A stretch of 64,000 nucleotides of DNA from an uncultured Pelagibacteraceae bacterium (GTDB lineage Bacteria; Pseudomonadota; Alphaproteobacteria; Pelagibacterales; Pelagibacteraceae). The stretch covers positions 21,036 to 85,035 of the forward strand of contig CACKBU010000005.1 in assembly GCA_902598485.1 (NCBI GenBank). Reading direction: 5' to 3'. Position 1 is the first letter of the stretch; each line of letters starts with the position of its first letter. A program made the position numbers and the translations under genes. Positions 34,257-44,105 of the stretch are shown piece after piece. A model generated the notes under the pieces. That model did not search any database. It worked only from the letters and a program-made list of their open reading frames with translations, and was not told the DNA's origin.

Positions 34257-35024
34257 ATGAATTTAGGTTTTATTGGTACGGGAAAAATTGCAGCTTCAGT
34301 GATTACTGGAATATGTAAATCAAAAATTTCTTATAAGAAAATAATTGTTTCACCAAGAAATAAAAAAATAGCTCATGGGCTAAAAAGAAAGTATAAAAAA
34401 ATAGTTATTGCTAAGGATAATCAGCAAATTGTAGATCAGTCTAATTGGGTATTTTTATCTGTTACACCTACTGTCGGTGAAAAAATTATTAAAGATTTAA
34501 AATTTAAATCGACCCAAACTGTTGTTAGTTTTATTTCGACAATTACTTTATCTCAATTAAAGAAAGCAATTAAAGTAAGAGCAAAAATTGTGAGAGCAAT
34601 ACCTCTGCCTCCGATTTCGTTAAAGAAAGGTCCTGTACCTATTTGTCCCCCTAATTCAAAAGTGAAAGCGTTTTTCAATAACTTGGGCACAACTGTAGAA
34701 ATTAAGAATGAAAAATCGTCTATAAATTTTTGGTCAACCTCTGGCATGATGGCGCCTTTTTATGAGGTGTTGAGAGTAATGACTGATTGGTTGGTAAAAA
34801 GAGGGGTAAAAAGAAATAATGCTCAAAAATATATTACTTCTTTATTTTTAGCTTTATCTGAAGATGCTGTAGTAAATTCAAAAGAAAATTTAAAGAATTT
34901 AGTAAAAGAGTCTCAAACGCCAAAAGGTTTAAATGAACAAGGTGTTAAAGAATTAACTAAAGCTGGATTTTATAAATCTCTAGAAAAAACTTTAAACAGT
35001 ATTCACAAAAGACTAAATAAATAA
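34257..35024 (+). CDS. pyrroline-5-carboxylate reductase (ProC)-family NAD(P)-dependent oxidoreductase
   Basis: MNLGFIGTGKIAASVITGICKS Rossmann motif; RAIPLPPISLKKGPVPICPP. Confidence 0.78.
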   Translation: MNLGFIGTGKIAASVITGICKSKISYKKIIVSPRNKKIAHGLKRKYKKIVIAKDNQQIVDQSNWVFLSVTPTVGEKIIKDLKFKSTQTVVSFISTITLSQLKKAIKVRAKIVRAIPLPPISLKKGPVPICPPNSKVKAFFNNLGTTVEIKNEKSSINFWSTSGMMAPFYEVLRVMTDWLVKRGVKRNNAQKYITSLFLALSEDAVVNSKENLKNLVKESQTPKGLNEQGVKELTKAGFYKSLEKTLNSIHKRLNK

Positions 35025-35029
35025 ATCAA

Positions 35030-35815
35030 ATGTCTGAAAATATTTTAGAGATTAATAATTTAAGTAAATATTTTGGTGGATTAGCTGCAGTTTCAGATTG
35101 TTCAATAAAAGTTAAAAGAGGAACTATCACTGGTATCATTGGGCCAAATGGATCTGGTAAAACCACTTTATTCAATTTAATTGCTGGAAATTTAAAATCC
35201 TCTGGTGGTAATGTTGTTTTTGATGATGAAAATATTACTGATGTTCCATCTTATGAATTATTTTCTAAAGGTTTGTTAAGAACATTTCAAATTGCACATG
35301 AGTTTTCAAATTTATCTGTTTTAGAAAATTTAATGATGGTTCCAGGAAATCAATCTGGAGAAAAAATAATGACAGCATTATTCAAACCAGGTTTAGTTGC
35401 CCAAGAAGAGGCTGTGGTTAAAGAGAAAGCGAAAGAAGTTGTTGAATTTTTAAATTTAGGACATTTATCAAATGAGCTTGCTGGAAACCTTTCAGGTGGA
35501 CAAAAGAAATTACTAGAACTTGGAAGAACCATGATGGTTGATGCAAAATTAGTATTATTAGATGAAGTAGGGGCTGGAGTTAACAGAACTTTGTTAAAAG
35601 ATCTTGGAACTGCAATAGAAAAGTTAAATAAAGAAAAAGGTTATACTTTTTGTATGATTGAACATGATATGGATTTTATTGGAAGATTATGTGATCCAGT
35701 GATTGTAATGGCTGAGGGTTCAGTATTATTTGAAGGAAGTGTTGAAGAAGCAAAAAAAGATGAGAAAGTAATTGAAAGTTACTTAGGAAGAGGATCGAAA
35801 CTTAAGGAAAATTAA
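35030..35815 (+). CDS. LIV-type ABC ATPase, LivG-like (second system)
   Basis: GPNGSGKTTLFNLIAG, LSGGQKKLLELGRTMM. Confidence 0.92.
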   Translation: MSENILEINNLSKYFGGLAAVSDCSIKVKRGTITGIIGPNGSGKTTLFNLIAGNLKSSGGNVVFDDENITDVPSYELFSKGLLRTFQIAHEFSNLSVLENLMMVPGNQSGEKIMTALFKPGLVAQEEAVVKEKAKEVVEFLNLGHLSNELAGNLSGGQKKLLELGRTMMVDAKLVLLDEVGAGVNRTLLKDLGTAIEKLNKEKGYTFCMIEHDMDFIGRLCDPVIVMAEGSVLFEGSVEEAKKDEKVIESYLGRGSKLKEN

Positions 35816-35817
35816 TT

Positions 35818-36180
35818 ATGACAATTGTTTCTCACATTATTTTTGCTTTATTTGCAGTTGGTTTTGGAACAAGAAACTTAATTGCAAAAAAAGGGGATAA
35901 TAAACACAAATTTATAGGTTGGATCTGGGTATTACTTATGTTTTATGTTGCAATTTCTTCTTATTGGATCAAAGAACTAAATGACGGAAATTATAGCTGG
36001 ATACACATTTTAAGCGCTTGGACCTTGATCTCTTTGTTTCTTGCAATTTACTTTATTAAAATAAAAAAAGTTATTTTACATAAAATATTTATGGCTGGTA
36101 ATTTTATTGGATTAATAGTTGCGGGTATTTTTACTTTATTACCAGGAAGATATTTACCAAATTTAATAGAAATATTTTAA
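35818..36180 (+). CDS. small DUF2306-like membrane protein inside the ABC operon
   Basis: 120 aa, ~4 TM helices, HKFIGWIWV and HKIFMAGN motifs. Confidence 0.6.
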   Translation: MTIVSHIIFALFAVGFGTRNLIAKKGDNKHKFIGWIWVLLMFYVAISSYWIKELNDGNYSWIHILSAWTLISLFLAIYFIKIKKVILHKIFMAGNFIGLIVAGIFTLLPGRYLPNLIEIF

Positions 36181-36888
36181 ATGGCATATTTTGAAGGAAT
36201 AGAAATGACAGGTGGTTATGGTAATGGTCCAGATATCATTAGTTCTTGTTCTGTAAATGTAAATAAGGGTGAAATAGTTTCTATTCTAGGCCCCAATGGT
36301 GCTGGCAAATCAACTGCAATGAAAGCAATGTTGGGCTTGCTCAATTTAAAATCTGGATCAGTAAAGATTGATGGTAAGGATATTTCTAAATTATCTCCTC
36401 AAGATCGAGTTAAGCAAGGCATCTCTTTTGTCCCTCAGACTAAAAATGTTTTTGCAGGTATGACTGTTGAAGAAAATTTAGAAATGGGTGCATTTCTTGT
36501 TGAGGATGAAATCAAAAATATAATTGAGGAAATTTACGAATTGTTCCCAATTTTAAGAGAGAAAAGAAATCAGATGGTTGGTGAACTTTCTGGAGGTCAA
36601 AGACAACAAGTGGCTCTAGGTAGAGCTTTAATGATTAAACCCACAGTTTTAATGTTAGACGAGCCAACTGCAGGTGTATCACCAATTGTTATGGACGAAT
36701 TATTTGATCATATTGTAAAAGTTAAAAGAACAAACGTTGCTATCTTAATGGTAGAACAAAATGCAAAACAAGCATTAAGCATTTCAGATAGAGGCTATGT
36801 ATTGGTCACTGGAGAAAATCGTTATTCAGGAACTGGAAAAGAATTATTAGACGATCCAAGAGTCAGAAGCTCTTTTTTGGGAGGGTAA
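36181..36888 (+). CDS. LIV-type ABC ATPase, LivF-like (second system)
   Basis: GPNGAGKSTAMKAMLG, LSGGQRQQVALGRALM. Confidence 0.92.
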   Translation: MAYFEGIEMTGGYGNGPDIISSCSVNVNKGEIVSILGPNGAGKSTAMKAMLGLLNLKSGSVKIDGKDISKLSPQDRVKQGISFVPQTKNVFAGMTVEENLEMGAFLVEDEIKNIIEEIYELFPILREKRNQMVGELSGGQRQQVALGRALMIKPTVLMLDEPTAGVSPIVMDELFDHIVKVKRTNVAILMVEQNAKQALSISDRGYVLVTGENRYSGTGKELLDDPRVRSSFLGG

Positions 36889-36889
36889 T

Positions 36890-37900
36890 ATGGATTTTGT
36901 AAATGCAATAATTCTTTTATTAAATTATATTTTCATTCCTGCATTAACTTATGGTTCTCAGTTAGCACTGGGTGCAATATTTGTAACACTTATTTATGGA
37001 ATTTTACGATTTGCAAACTTCGCAACTGGTGACATGATGTCTTTTGGGACCATGGCAACGATTTTATTTACATGGTATTTTCAATCTTTAGGTGTTTCTT
37101 TAGGTGTTTTACCTACTGCTTTATTGGCTATTCCTTTTGGAATAATTTTCATGATATTTTACATGCTTTTAATAGATAAGTTTGTCTTTAAGTATTACAG
37201 AAATCAAAAAAGTCCCCCAGTTCAATTTGCAATGGTGAGTATTGGTGTAATGTTTGTAACACAAGCGGTGGTCAGAATTATAATTGGACCTGGTGATAGA
37301 AGATTTTTTGATGGTGAAAAATTCATTATTAAAGCTCGTGAATTTAAAGAGATGACAGGTTTAAACGAAGGACTTGCACTAAAATCAACTCAAGTAATTA
37401 CTATTTTTGTAACAATAGTTTTAGTCTCTTTATTATTTTGGTTTTTAAATAGAACCAAAACTGGAAAAAGTATGAAAGCTTATTCTGATAATGAAGATCT
37501 TGCTTTGCTATCAGGTATTGATCCAAAAAAAATAGTTTTAGTTACTTGGGTTATTGCTGGTATTTTAGCTACAATTGGTGGAGCTTTGTATGGTTTAGAT
37601 AAAAGTTTTAAACCATTTACTTATTTTAATAATATGCTTCCTATTTTTGCTGCTGCAATTGTTGGAGGAATTGGAAATCCATTTGGAGCTTTTTTAGGCG
37701 GATATGTAATTGCTTTTTCTGAAATATTGCTAACTTACGCATATAAAAAATTCTTTATGTACATTTTACCAGAAAGTATGGAGCCAAATAGTTTAGTTCA
37801 GTTATTATCTACAGATTATAAGTTTGCAGTCTCTTTCTCTATATTGGTAATAGTTTTAATTTATCGACCTTCGGGAATATTTAAGGGGAAAGTATTGTGA
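36890..37900 (+). CDS. LIV-type ABC permease, LivH-like (second system)
   Basis: GSQLALGAIFVTLIYGILRFANFATGDMMSFG. Confidence 0.9.
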   Translation: MDFVNAIILLLNYIFIPALTYGSQLALGAIFVTLIYGILRFANFATGDMMSFGTMATILFTWYFQSLGVSLGVLPTALLAIPFGIIFMIFYMLLIDKFVFKYYRNQKSPPVQFAMVSIGVMFVTQAVVRIIIGPGDRRFFDGEKFIIKAREFKEMTGLNEGLALKSTQVITIFVTIVLVSLLFWFLNRTKTGKSMKAYSDNEDLALLSGIDPKKIVLVTWVIAGILATIGGALYGLDKSFKPFTYFNNMLPIFAAAIVGGIGNPFGAFLGGYVIAFSEILLTYAYKKFFMYILPESMEPNSLVQLLSTDYKFAVSFSILVIVLIYRPSGIFKGKVL

Positions 37901-39267
37901 GAAAAAATCTAAATGTAATTGCAGCTTACAGCATCATGATGGTGCTTATTCTAATGGTTGGGATATTTCAGTCATGGAACATAGCGTTATCAATATTTAA
38001 TCTTTGTTTGATTTCTGCTGTCATGACAATGGGTGCGAATATTCAATGGGGGTATGCTGGTTTAATTAATTTTGGAATTATGGGCTATACAGCTTTAGGT
38101 GGTTTAGCTGCAGTATTGATATCTGTCGATCCTGTTCAAGAAGCCTGGAGGGCAGGAGGTTTCGATATTCTAATGTCATTATGGCTGATAGTAGTAATGG
38201 TATTAGTTATAAGGTTTATTTTAAAAAGATTTGAAAAATCAAAAATCAGAACATACAGCATAGCTGCAATAATAATTTCAGGTATTTTACTTATTAGATT
38301 TTCTGCAGAGCCAGGCATAGAAGCTATTGAAGCAGTTGATCCTGCTAAAACTGGTTTCTTAGGAGGATTTGGATTACCAATTATATTTTCTTGGATAGTT
38401 GGAGCTCTTTTTGCAGGGGGTTTAGCATTTATAGTTGGAAAAGTTGCACTTGGTCTTAGAGCAGATTATTTAGCTATTGCTACTCTTCTTATTTCCGAAA
38501 TTGTTATTGCAATTATTAAACACGAAGATTGGCTCACAAGAGGAGTTAAAAATGTTATTGGATTAAAAAGACCTGCACCTTATGAAGTAGATCTTCAAAC
38601 AACTGATTGGTTTATTAAATTAGTTGAAAAGTTTAATGCAGGAAAATTAAGTGTAATTGATAATTTAGCTGATAGACAAGCTGCTTTAAACCAACTTGTT
38701 ATTGAAGGTTCATCAGTATTTGTCAAACTGTGTTATTCAGGATTATTCTTAGTAGTAGTAATTATTCTTTTAATTTTAACTCAAAAAGCTCTTTATTCTC
38801 CTTGGGGAAGAATGATGAGAGCAATTAGAGATAATGAGGAAGCTGCAAATGCAATGGGTAAAAATGTTGTTAAGCAACATTTATTAATTTTTATTTTAGG
38901 CTCTGCAATTGTTGGAATTGCGGGCGCAATGCTAGTTACACAAGATGGTTTATTTACTCCAGGAAGTTATAGACCTATGAGATATACTTTTTTGATTTGG
39001 GTGATGGTAATTGTTGGAGGAAGTGGAAATAATTTTGGGGCAATTTTAGGAGGATTTGTTGTTTGGTTCTTATGGATTGAAGCTGCACCAATATCATTAT
39101 TTTTAATAAACTTTTTCACTGCTGGAATTCCTGAAACAAATGCACTTAAAGCTCATTTAATTGAAAGCGTTCCTTATTTTAGATTTTTACTGATGGGATT
39201 AGGATTGTTGTTTATCATGAGGTATCGACCTAAAGGTATACTTCCTGAAAAAATAGAAATAAAGTAA
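37897..39267 (+). CDS. LIV-type ABC permease, LivM-like, enlarged (456 aa)
   Basis: GLRADYLAIATLLISEIVIAIIKHEDW, AIRDNEEAANAMGK. Confidence 0.9.
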   Translation: MRKNLNVIAAYSIMMVLILMVGIFQSWNIALSIFNLCLISAVMTMGANIQWGYAGLINFGIMGYTALGGLAAVLISVDPVQEAWRAGGFDILMSLWLIVVMVLVIRFILKRFEKSKIRTYSIAAIIISGILLIRFSAEPGIEAIEAVDPAKTGFLGGFGLPIIFSWIVGALFAGGLAFIVGKVALGLRADYLAIATLLISEIVIAIIKHEDWLTRGVKNVIGLKRPAPYEVDLQTTDWFIKLVEKFNAGKLSVIDNLADRQAALNQLVIEGSSVFVKLCYSGLFLVVVIILLILTQKALYSPWGRMMRAIRDNEEAANAMGKNVVKQHLLIFILGSAIVGIAGAMLVTQDGLFTPGSYRPMRYTFLIWVMVIVGGSGNNFGAILGGFVVWFLWIEAAPISLFLINFFTAGIPETNALKAHLIESVPYFRFLLMGLGLLFIMRYRPKGILPEKIEIK

Positions 39268-39272
39268 ACATA

Positions 39273-39344
39273 ATGAAATATATTATATTAGGTGCTGCTG
39301 CTGCTTGGGCTTTGTATATGGCTGATAAGTATTTATTCTTTTAA
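39273..39344 (+). CDS. candidate 23-aa single-TM microprotein
   Basis: ATG at 39273: MKYIILGAAAAWALYMADKYLFF*; fills the gap after livM; stop overlaps the next ATG (TAATG). Absent from the supplied ORF track. Confidence 0.5.
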   Translation: MKYIILGAAAAWALYMADKYLFF

Positions 39345-40513
39345 TGAATAAAAATCTTTCTTTACTTATATTAAGCCAGATTTTCGCTTTTACAGCTGCA
39401 CCGGTCACCGTTTTTTTAAGCGGCATAATTGGTTCAAAATTTAGTCCAATAAAATCTTTAGCTACTCTTCCAATGGCTTTGTCAGTTGTTGGAATTGCTC
39501 TATTCGCTTTTTTTGCTGCAAAGCTAATGAGTATAATTGGACGAAAATTAGGTTTTATTTTTGCATCAATAGGTACATGTTTTGCATCTCTTTTAACTGC
39601 GTACTCAATAATAATAGAAAGTTTTGTCTTATATAATTTAGGATGCTTTTTAATTGGTGGAGGAATAGCTTTTAGCCATCAATATCGTTTTGCAGCAGTG
39701 GAGGTTGTGGATAAGGATTATGCACCAAAAGCAATTTCTATCATTTTGTTAGCAGGAATAGGTTCGGCGTTTATTGGTCCAAACATTGCAAACATTTCTA
39801 AAGGACTTATCTCAAATCATATGTATGCTGGTTCTTATCTTGCACTCGCTATTTTATCTATCTCATCAACAATATTTTTAATTTTTTATCAGGAACCAAA
39901 AACGATATCTAGTAATCAATATAAAACTGGAAGAAGTTTTTTTGAGCTTATCTCTCAACCTAGATTTCTACAGGCGCTCGTAGCTTCAGCTTTTGCCTAT
40001 GCTGTAATGACTTTTTTAATGACAGCAACTCCTATAAGTATGCATCTGATGGAGAAAATAAGTTTAAGCAAGACTGGATTTGTTATTCAGCTTCATATAG
40101 CAGCGATGTTTTTACCTTCACTGGTTACAGGAAATTTAATTAAAAGATTTGGTCATAGTAAAATAATGTATCTGGGAGTTTTATTGTTTTTAGTCACAAT
40201 TATTACCAGTTTATTTGAACAGAATTATATTAACTATATGGTTGCACTTATTTTCCTGGGGCTAGGGTGGAATTTTTTATTTATATCAGGAACGAGCTTA
40301 CTTGTTTTGTGTTACAGAGAGGAGGAAAAATTTAGAGCTCAAGGGTATAATGATTTAATTGTTTATTCTATACAAGCATTAGCCAGTTTGTCTGCTGGAG
40401 TATTTCTTAACTTAACTAGCTGGAAAACTATGAATTTAATATGTTTGATTTTTCTTATTATCATAGCTCTATCTACTATAAGAGCTGATTTAAAAAAAAA
40501 CCCCAGTAATTAA
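39344..40513 (+). CDS. MFS transporter
   Basis: 12-TM pattern; MSIIGRKLGFIFASIGTCFASLL. Confidence 0.85.
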   Translation: MNKNLSLLILSQIFAFTAAPVTVFLSGIIGSKFSPIKSLATLPMALSVVGIALFAFFAAKLMSIIGRKLGFIFASIGTCFASLLTAYSIIIESFVLYNLGCFLIGGGIAFSHQYRFAAVEVVDKDYAPKAISIILLAGIGSAFIGPNIANISKGLISNHMYAGSYLALAILSISSTIFLIFYQEPKTISSNQYKTGRSFFELISQPRFLQALVASAFAYAVMTFLMTATPISMHLMEKISLSKTGFVIQLHIAAMFLPSLVTGNLIKRFGHSKIMYLGVLLFLVTIITSLFEQNYINYMVALIFLGLGWNFLFISGTSLLVLCYREEEKFRAQGYNDLIVYSIQALASLSAGVFLNLTSWKTMNLICLIFLIIIALSTIRADLKKNPSN

Positions 40514-40528
40514 ATTACTGGGGTTTTT
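40494..40528. terminator. bidirectional intrinsic terminator between convergent operons
   Basis: aaaaaaaccccagtaattaaattactggggtttttt: stem with A tract and U tract; 5' arm overlaps the MFS stop codon. Confidence 0.9.
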
Positions 40529-40545
40529 TGAATTAAGATAAAAAA

Positions 40546-41736
40546 TTATCTTTGTTTTTTAGTTTTGAATTTTCCGCCTTTAACTTCTTGTTCTAAGAAA
40601 GAACCTTCGGCTTCACCAACTTCAGTAAAAGTTACTCCAGTAGCACCTTCGTAATTAATCTTTTTACCTTTTGCTAGTAAGTCTAAACCTTTCTTAAGTT
40701 CACCTGGATAAATTTTAGTTCCAGGAGCATTAGCAACATCCATTACATTTTTTGCAATTGATGCTCTGTCAGCAGAGTTACCTGCTTGCATTGCAAGAAC
40801 GATTAAAGCAGCTGCATCGTAAGATTCACCTGTGTAAGGACCAGAAGCTTCTACACCCCCAGCTTTTGCAACTTCAGCAAATATACCTGCACCTTTACCA
40901 GTAGAACCTGGTAATGATCCAAATGATTTACTTAAATCTTTTCCGAATGCATCAACTAAAGATTGACCAATCATACCATCTGATAAAATAAATCTATCAA
41001 ACGCACCAGAGTCTAAAGAAGCTTGAATAATTCCTTTTCCTCCTTGGTCAAGATAACCAATAACTGCTACAGCATCACCACCAGCAGAAGCAAGAGTTGC
41101 TACTTCAGATGAGTAATCTGCTTTTCCATCTTCGTGAGCAGTTACAGTTGTAACTTTGATACCATGAGCCTCAACTGCTGCTTTGTAAACATCAGCCAAA
41201 CCTTTACCATAGTCATTGTTAGTATAAGTGATTGCAACACTTTTTACTTTTCTGTCTTTAGTTATATCAGCTAAAATTTGACCACCTCTAGCATCTGATG
41301 GAGCAGTTCTAAAGAAATACCCTTTGTCATCTAGAGTTGTTAATCCTGGAGAAGTGGCTGAAGGTGAAATCATTACTACACCATTTGGTACAGCAACGTT
41401 AGTTGCAATAGCACCAGTTACACCTGAACAGTCTGCTCCCATAATTGCAGCTACACCACCTGAAATTAATCCTTCAGCTGCAGCTGTTGCCGCTGCTGAA
41501 TCAACACAAGTTGAGTCTGCTCTTACTGGCTCAATTTTTTTTCCACCTAATAGTGAACCTGAGTCAGAAGCTTCTTTAAACGCAAGCTCTGCAGATGCAG
41601 CCATAGCTGGAGTTAGAGATTCAATAGGACCAGTGAATCCTAAGATGATCCCCATTTTAATCGAATGTCCGTCTGCCATTACATTTGAACCAAAACTTGA
41701 TACAAACATAAATATAGCGATAAATAGTTTTCTCAT
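40546..41736 (-). CDS. LIV-type (Peripla_BP_6) ABC substrate-binding protein
   Basis: Signal peptide; IKMGIILGFTGPIESLTPAMAASAELAFKEA; start refined to 41736 (AGAGGAAGATAATG). Confidence 0.9.
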   Translation of the reverse strand: MRKLFIAIFMFVSSFGSNVMADGHSIKMGIILGFTGPIESLTPAMAASAELAFKEASDSGSLLGGKKIEPVRADSTCVDSAAATAAAEGLISGGVAAIMGADCSGVTGAIATNVAVPNGVVMISPSATSPGLTTLDDKGYFFRTAPSDARGGQILADITKDRKVKSVAITYTNNDYGKGLADVYKAAVEAHGIKVTTVTAHEDGKADYSSEVATLASAGGDAVAVIGYLDQGGKGIIQASLDSGAFDRFILSDGMIGQSLVDAFGKDLSKSFGSLPGSTGKGAGIFAEVAKAGGVEASGPYTGESYDAAALIVLAMQAGNSADRASIAKNVMDVANAPGTKIYPGELKKGLDLLAKGKKINYEGATGVTFTEVGEAEGSFLEQEVKGGKFKTKKQR

Positions 41737-41842
41737 TATCTTCCTCTTTATTGTTAACAATTTATAAAATCCAATTTAAGTATGAATACAATCAATATTC
41801 AATGACAAAATTTTCCTATTTAGATGGGTAAATTGGTACAGA

Positions 41843-43324
41843 TTATCTTATTGAGAAGGGGTCTAGCGAGGGTTCGTCTGATGTGTAGAACCAAGTTGTT
41901 TTTACTCTTGTGTAGTCTTTAATTGAGTCAATTCCTGCTTCTTTTCCATATCCACTATCCTTGATACCCCCAAATGGAGCTGAAGGTGAAATTAATCTAT
42001 AAGTATTTACAAATGTTATTCCTGCTCGGATAGCATTAGATACCCTCATTCCTCTTGCGAGATCACTAGTATAAACACCTGAAGAAAGACCATATTGATT
42101 ATCATTCATTAATTCTATTACCTCTTTTTCAGTATCAAATTTCATTACTGATAATACTGGGCCAAAAAGTTCATTCTCAGCAGCTGGCAGATTATGATTT
42201 TCACATTCAATTATTGTTGGTGGGAAATAATAACCTTTATTTGAAAAAGGATGTCTTTTACCACCGCATTTAATTTTTCCACCTTGTTCAACAGTTAATT
42301 TAATATTTTTTTCTATTACTTCTAATTGTTTAAAGTTACTTAAGGGACCCATTTCAGTATCAGAGTCCATAGGAGCGCCTATTTTAATTTTTTCTGCTCT
42401 TGATGCTAACTTATCTAAAAATTCCTTATAAATTCCTTTTTGTAAGTATAACCTTGAACCTGCTATACAACTTTGACCACTTGCTCCAAATATTCCAGCA
42501 GTTATTCCATTAATTGCATTTTCTTGTTTAGCATCATCAAAAACAGCTACAGGACTTTTTCCACCTAACTCTAAACTCACCTCAGATAAATTTTCTGCAG
42601 AGTTTCTAATTATATGTCTTGCAGTTTCAGGACCTCCTGTAAAAGCTACTTTCTCAACTAAGTTGTGAGTAGTTAAAGCTTTACCACAAGGATCTCCAAA
42701 ACCAGAAACTACATTTACAACACCTTTTGGTATTCCAGTTTCTTCAACTAACTTTGCAAACTCAAACATAGTTGCTGGTGCTAATTCAGAACATTTAATT
42801 ACTACTGTATTACCCATAGCTAAAGCAGGAGCAACTTTTGTTGCAGTTAAAAACATTTGAGAATTCCAAGGAATGATAGCTGCAATAACACCTATTGGAA
42901 TTCTTGTTGTGATCGCTTGAATATTTGGTTTATCTATTGGAAGAACTGTCCCTTCAACTTTGTCAGCTAAACCTGCATAGTAATCGTAATATTCTGCAAT
43001 GTATTTTGCTTGTTGATAAGTTTCTCTGTAGAGTTTTCCTGTATCAATGGTTTCAATCTTTCCTAATAATTCAGAATTTTCTCTAAGTTTATTTCCGATT
43101 GCTCTTAAATATTTTGCTCTATCTCTTGCAATCATTTTTGGCCATTCACCTTCAAAAGCTTTTTGTGCAGCTTTTACAGCTCTATCCACATCATTTGCGC
43201 TAGCTTCAGGTACTACAGCCCAAGGCTTATTGTTTTCTGGATTTAAAGTTTCAAAAGTTTTTTTTGTATCAGAGTCTACCCACTGACCATCTATATACAT
43301 TTGATATTTTTTTAATTCAGGCAT
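41843..43324 (-). CDS. NAD(P)-dependent aldehyde dehydrogenase
   Basis: IPWNSQMFLTATKVAPALAMGNTVVIK, SLELGGKSPVAVF, GQSCIAGSRLY. Confidence 0.93.
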   Translation of the reverse strand: MPELKKYQMYIDGQWVDSDTKKTFETLNPENNKPWAVVPEASANDVDRAVKAAQKAFEGEWPKMIARDRAKYLRAIGNKLRENSELLGKIETIDTGKLYRETYQQAKYIAEYYDYYAGLADKVEGTVLPIDKPNIQAITTRIPIGVIAAIIPWNSQMFLTATKVAPALAMGNTVVIKCSELAPATMFEFAKLVEETGIPKGVVNVVSGFGDPCGKALTTHNLVEKVAFTGGPETARHIIRNSAENLSEVSLELGGKSPVAVFDDAKQENAINGITAGIFGASGQSCIAGSRLYLQKGIYKEFLDKLASRAEKIKIGAPMDSDTEMGPLSNFKQLEVIEKNIKLTVEQGGKIKCGGKRHPFSNKGYYFPPTIIECENHNLPAAENELFGPVLSVMKFDTEKEVIELMNDNQYGLSSGVYTSDLARGMRVSNAIRAGITFVNTYRLISPSAPFGGIKDSGYGKEAGIDSIKDYTRVKTTWFYTSDEPSLDPFSIR

Positions 43325-44105
43325 TATTTATATGTTTCATTATTGCATTATTTACTTCGTCTGCATATTCAATAGTGCATAGATGTTTTCCATTTTTGAT
43401 TTCAACATATGTTGAATTTTCTATATCTTTATTTAAATTTTTAGACATATCAGGTGTAGATCCTGGATCATCCGATCCTGTTATTATTAAAGTATTTGTT
43501 TTTATATTTTTTATATTTTCAAGATTGTCCTTATAGTTTGCAAATACCTCATAAGATTTAATAAAATTTTCTTGATCAATTCCTTTCTTGTTAAGAATTT
43601 TCATAAACTCATCATATAACTCAGGATTTTGTTCAAGGTATTTATCTGAAAACCATCTCTTCATTGCCATTTGAGATATTGGCATATTTTTTTTTGCCAA
43701 ATTCACTCTATCAATTACATTTTGTCTTTCCTCTGCTGTCCTTTGATATGTAGTGGATATTAGAGTTAAAGAATTTAAATAATTTTCATATTTTGAAGCA
43801 AATTCAATTGCAATCAAAGATCCGATAGAAAAACCAATTAAATTAAATTTTTCTATCTTTAGGTTTTTTACTAAATTTGATAATTGACTAGTAAAATTTT
43901 CCATTGATAAATTTGGCTTTTTAAAAGGTGTTTTTCCATGTCCCAACAGATCATAAGTTATAAATGAATTGTTCTTAAAAAATTCAATTTGTGGTTTCCA
44001 CATTTGTTGATTTAAACCAACACCATGAATAAAGATTATTGGTAAAGAATTTTTGTTGTTAAAATAATAATGATTTTGATCGTTATCAAAATTGTAAGAC
44101 ATCAA
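43317..44105 (-). CDS. alpha/beta hydrolase
   Basis: IFIHGVGLNQQMWKPQ, YDLLGHGKT, IGFSIGSLIA nucleophile elbow, ITGSDDPGS, C-terminal GKHLCTIE. Confidence 0.9.
   Translation of the reverse strand: MMSYNFDNDQNHYYFNNKNSLPIIFIHGVGLNQQMWKPQIEFFKNNSFITYDLLGHGKTPFKKPNLSMENFTSQLSNLVKNLKIEKFNLIGFSIGSLIAIEFASKYENYLNSLTLISTTYQRTAEERQNVIDRVNLAKKNMPISQMAMKRWFSDKYLEQNPELYDEFMKILNKKGIDQENFIKSYEVFANYKDNLENIKNIKTNTLIITGSDDPGSTPDMSKNLNKDIENSTYVEIKNGKHLCTIEYADEVNNAIMKHINNA

Noticed and set aside
41324-41767. 147-aa plus-strand ORF antisense to the LIV-type SBP
   Set aside because: Lies opposite a clear SBP gene; low-complexity Ala/Pro/Ser/Glu composition is the mirror of SBP codons; no independent start signal or family resemblance.
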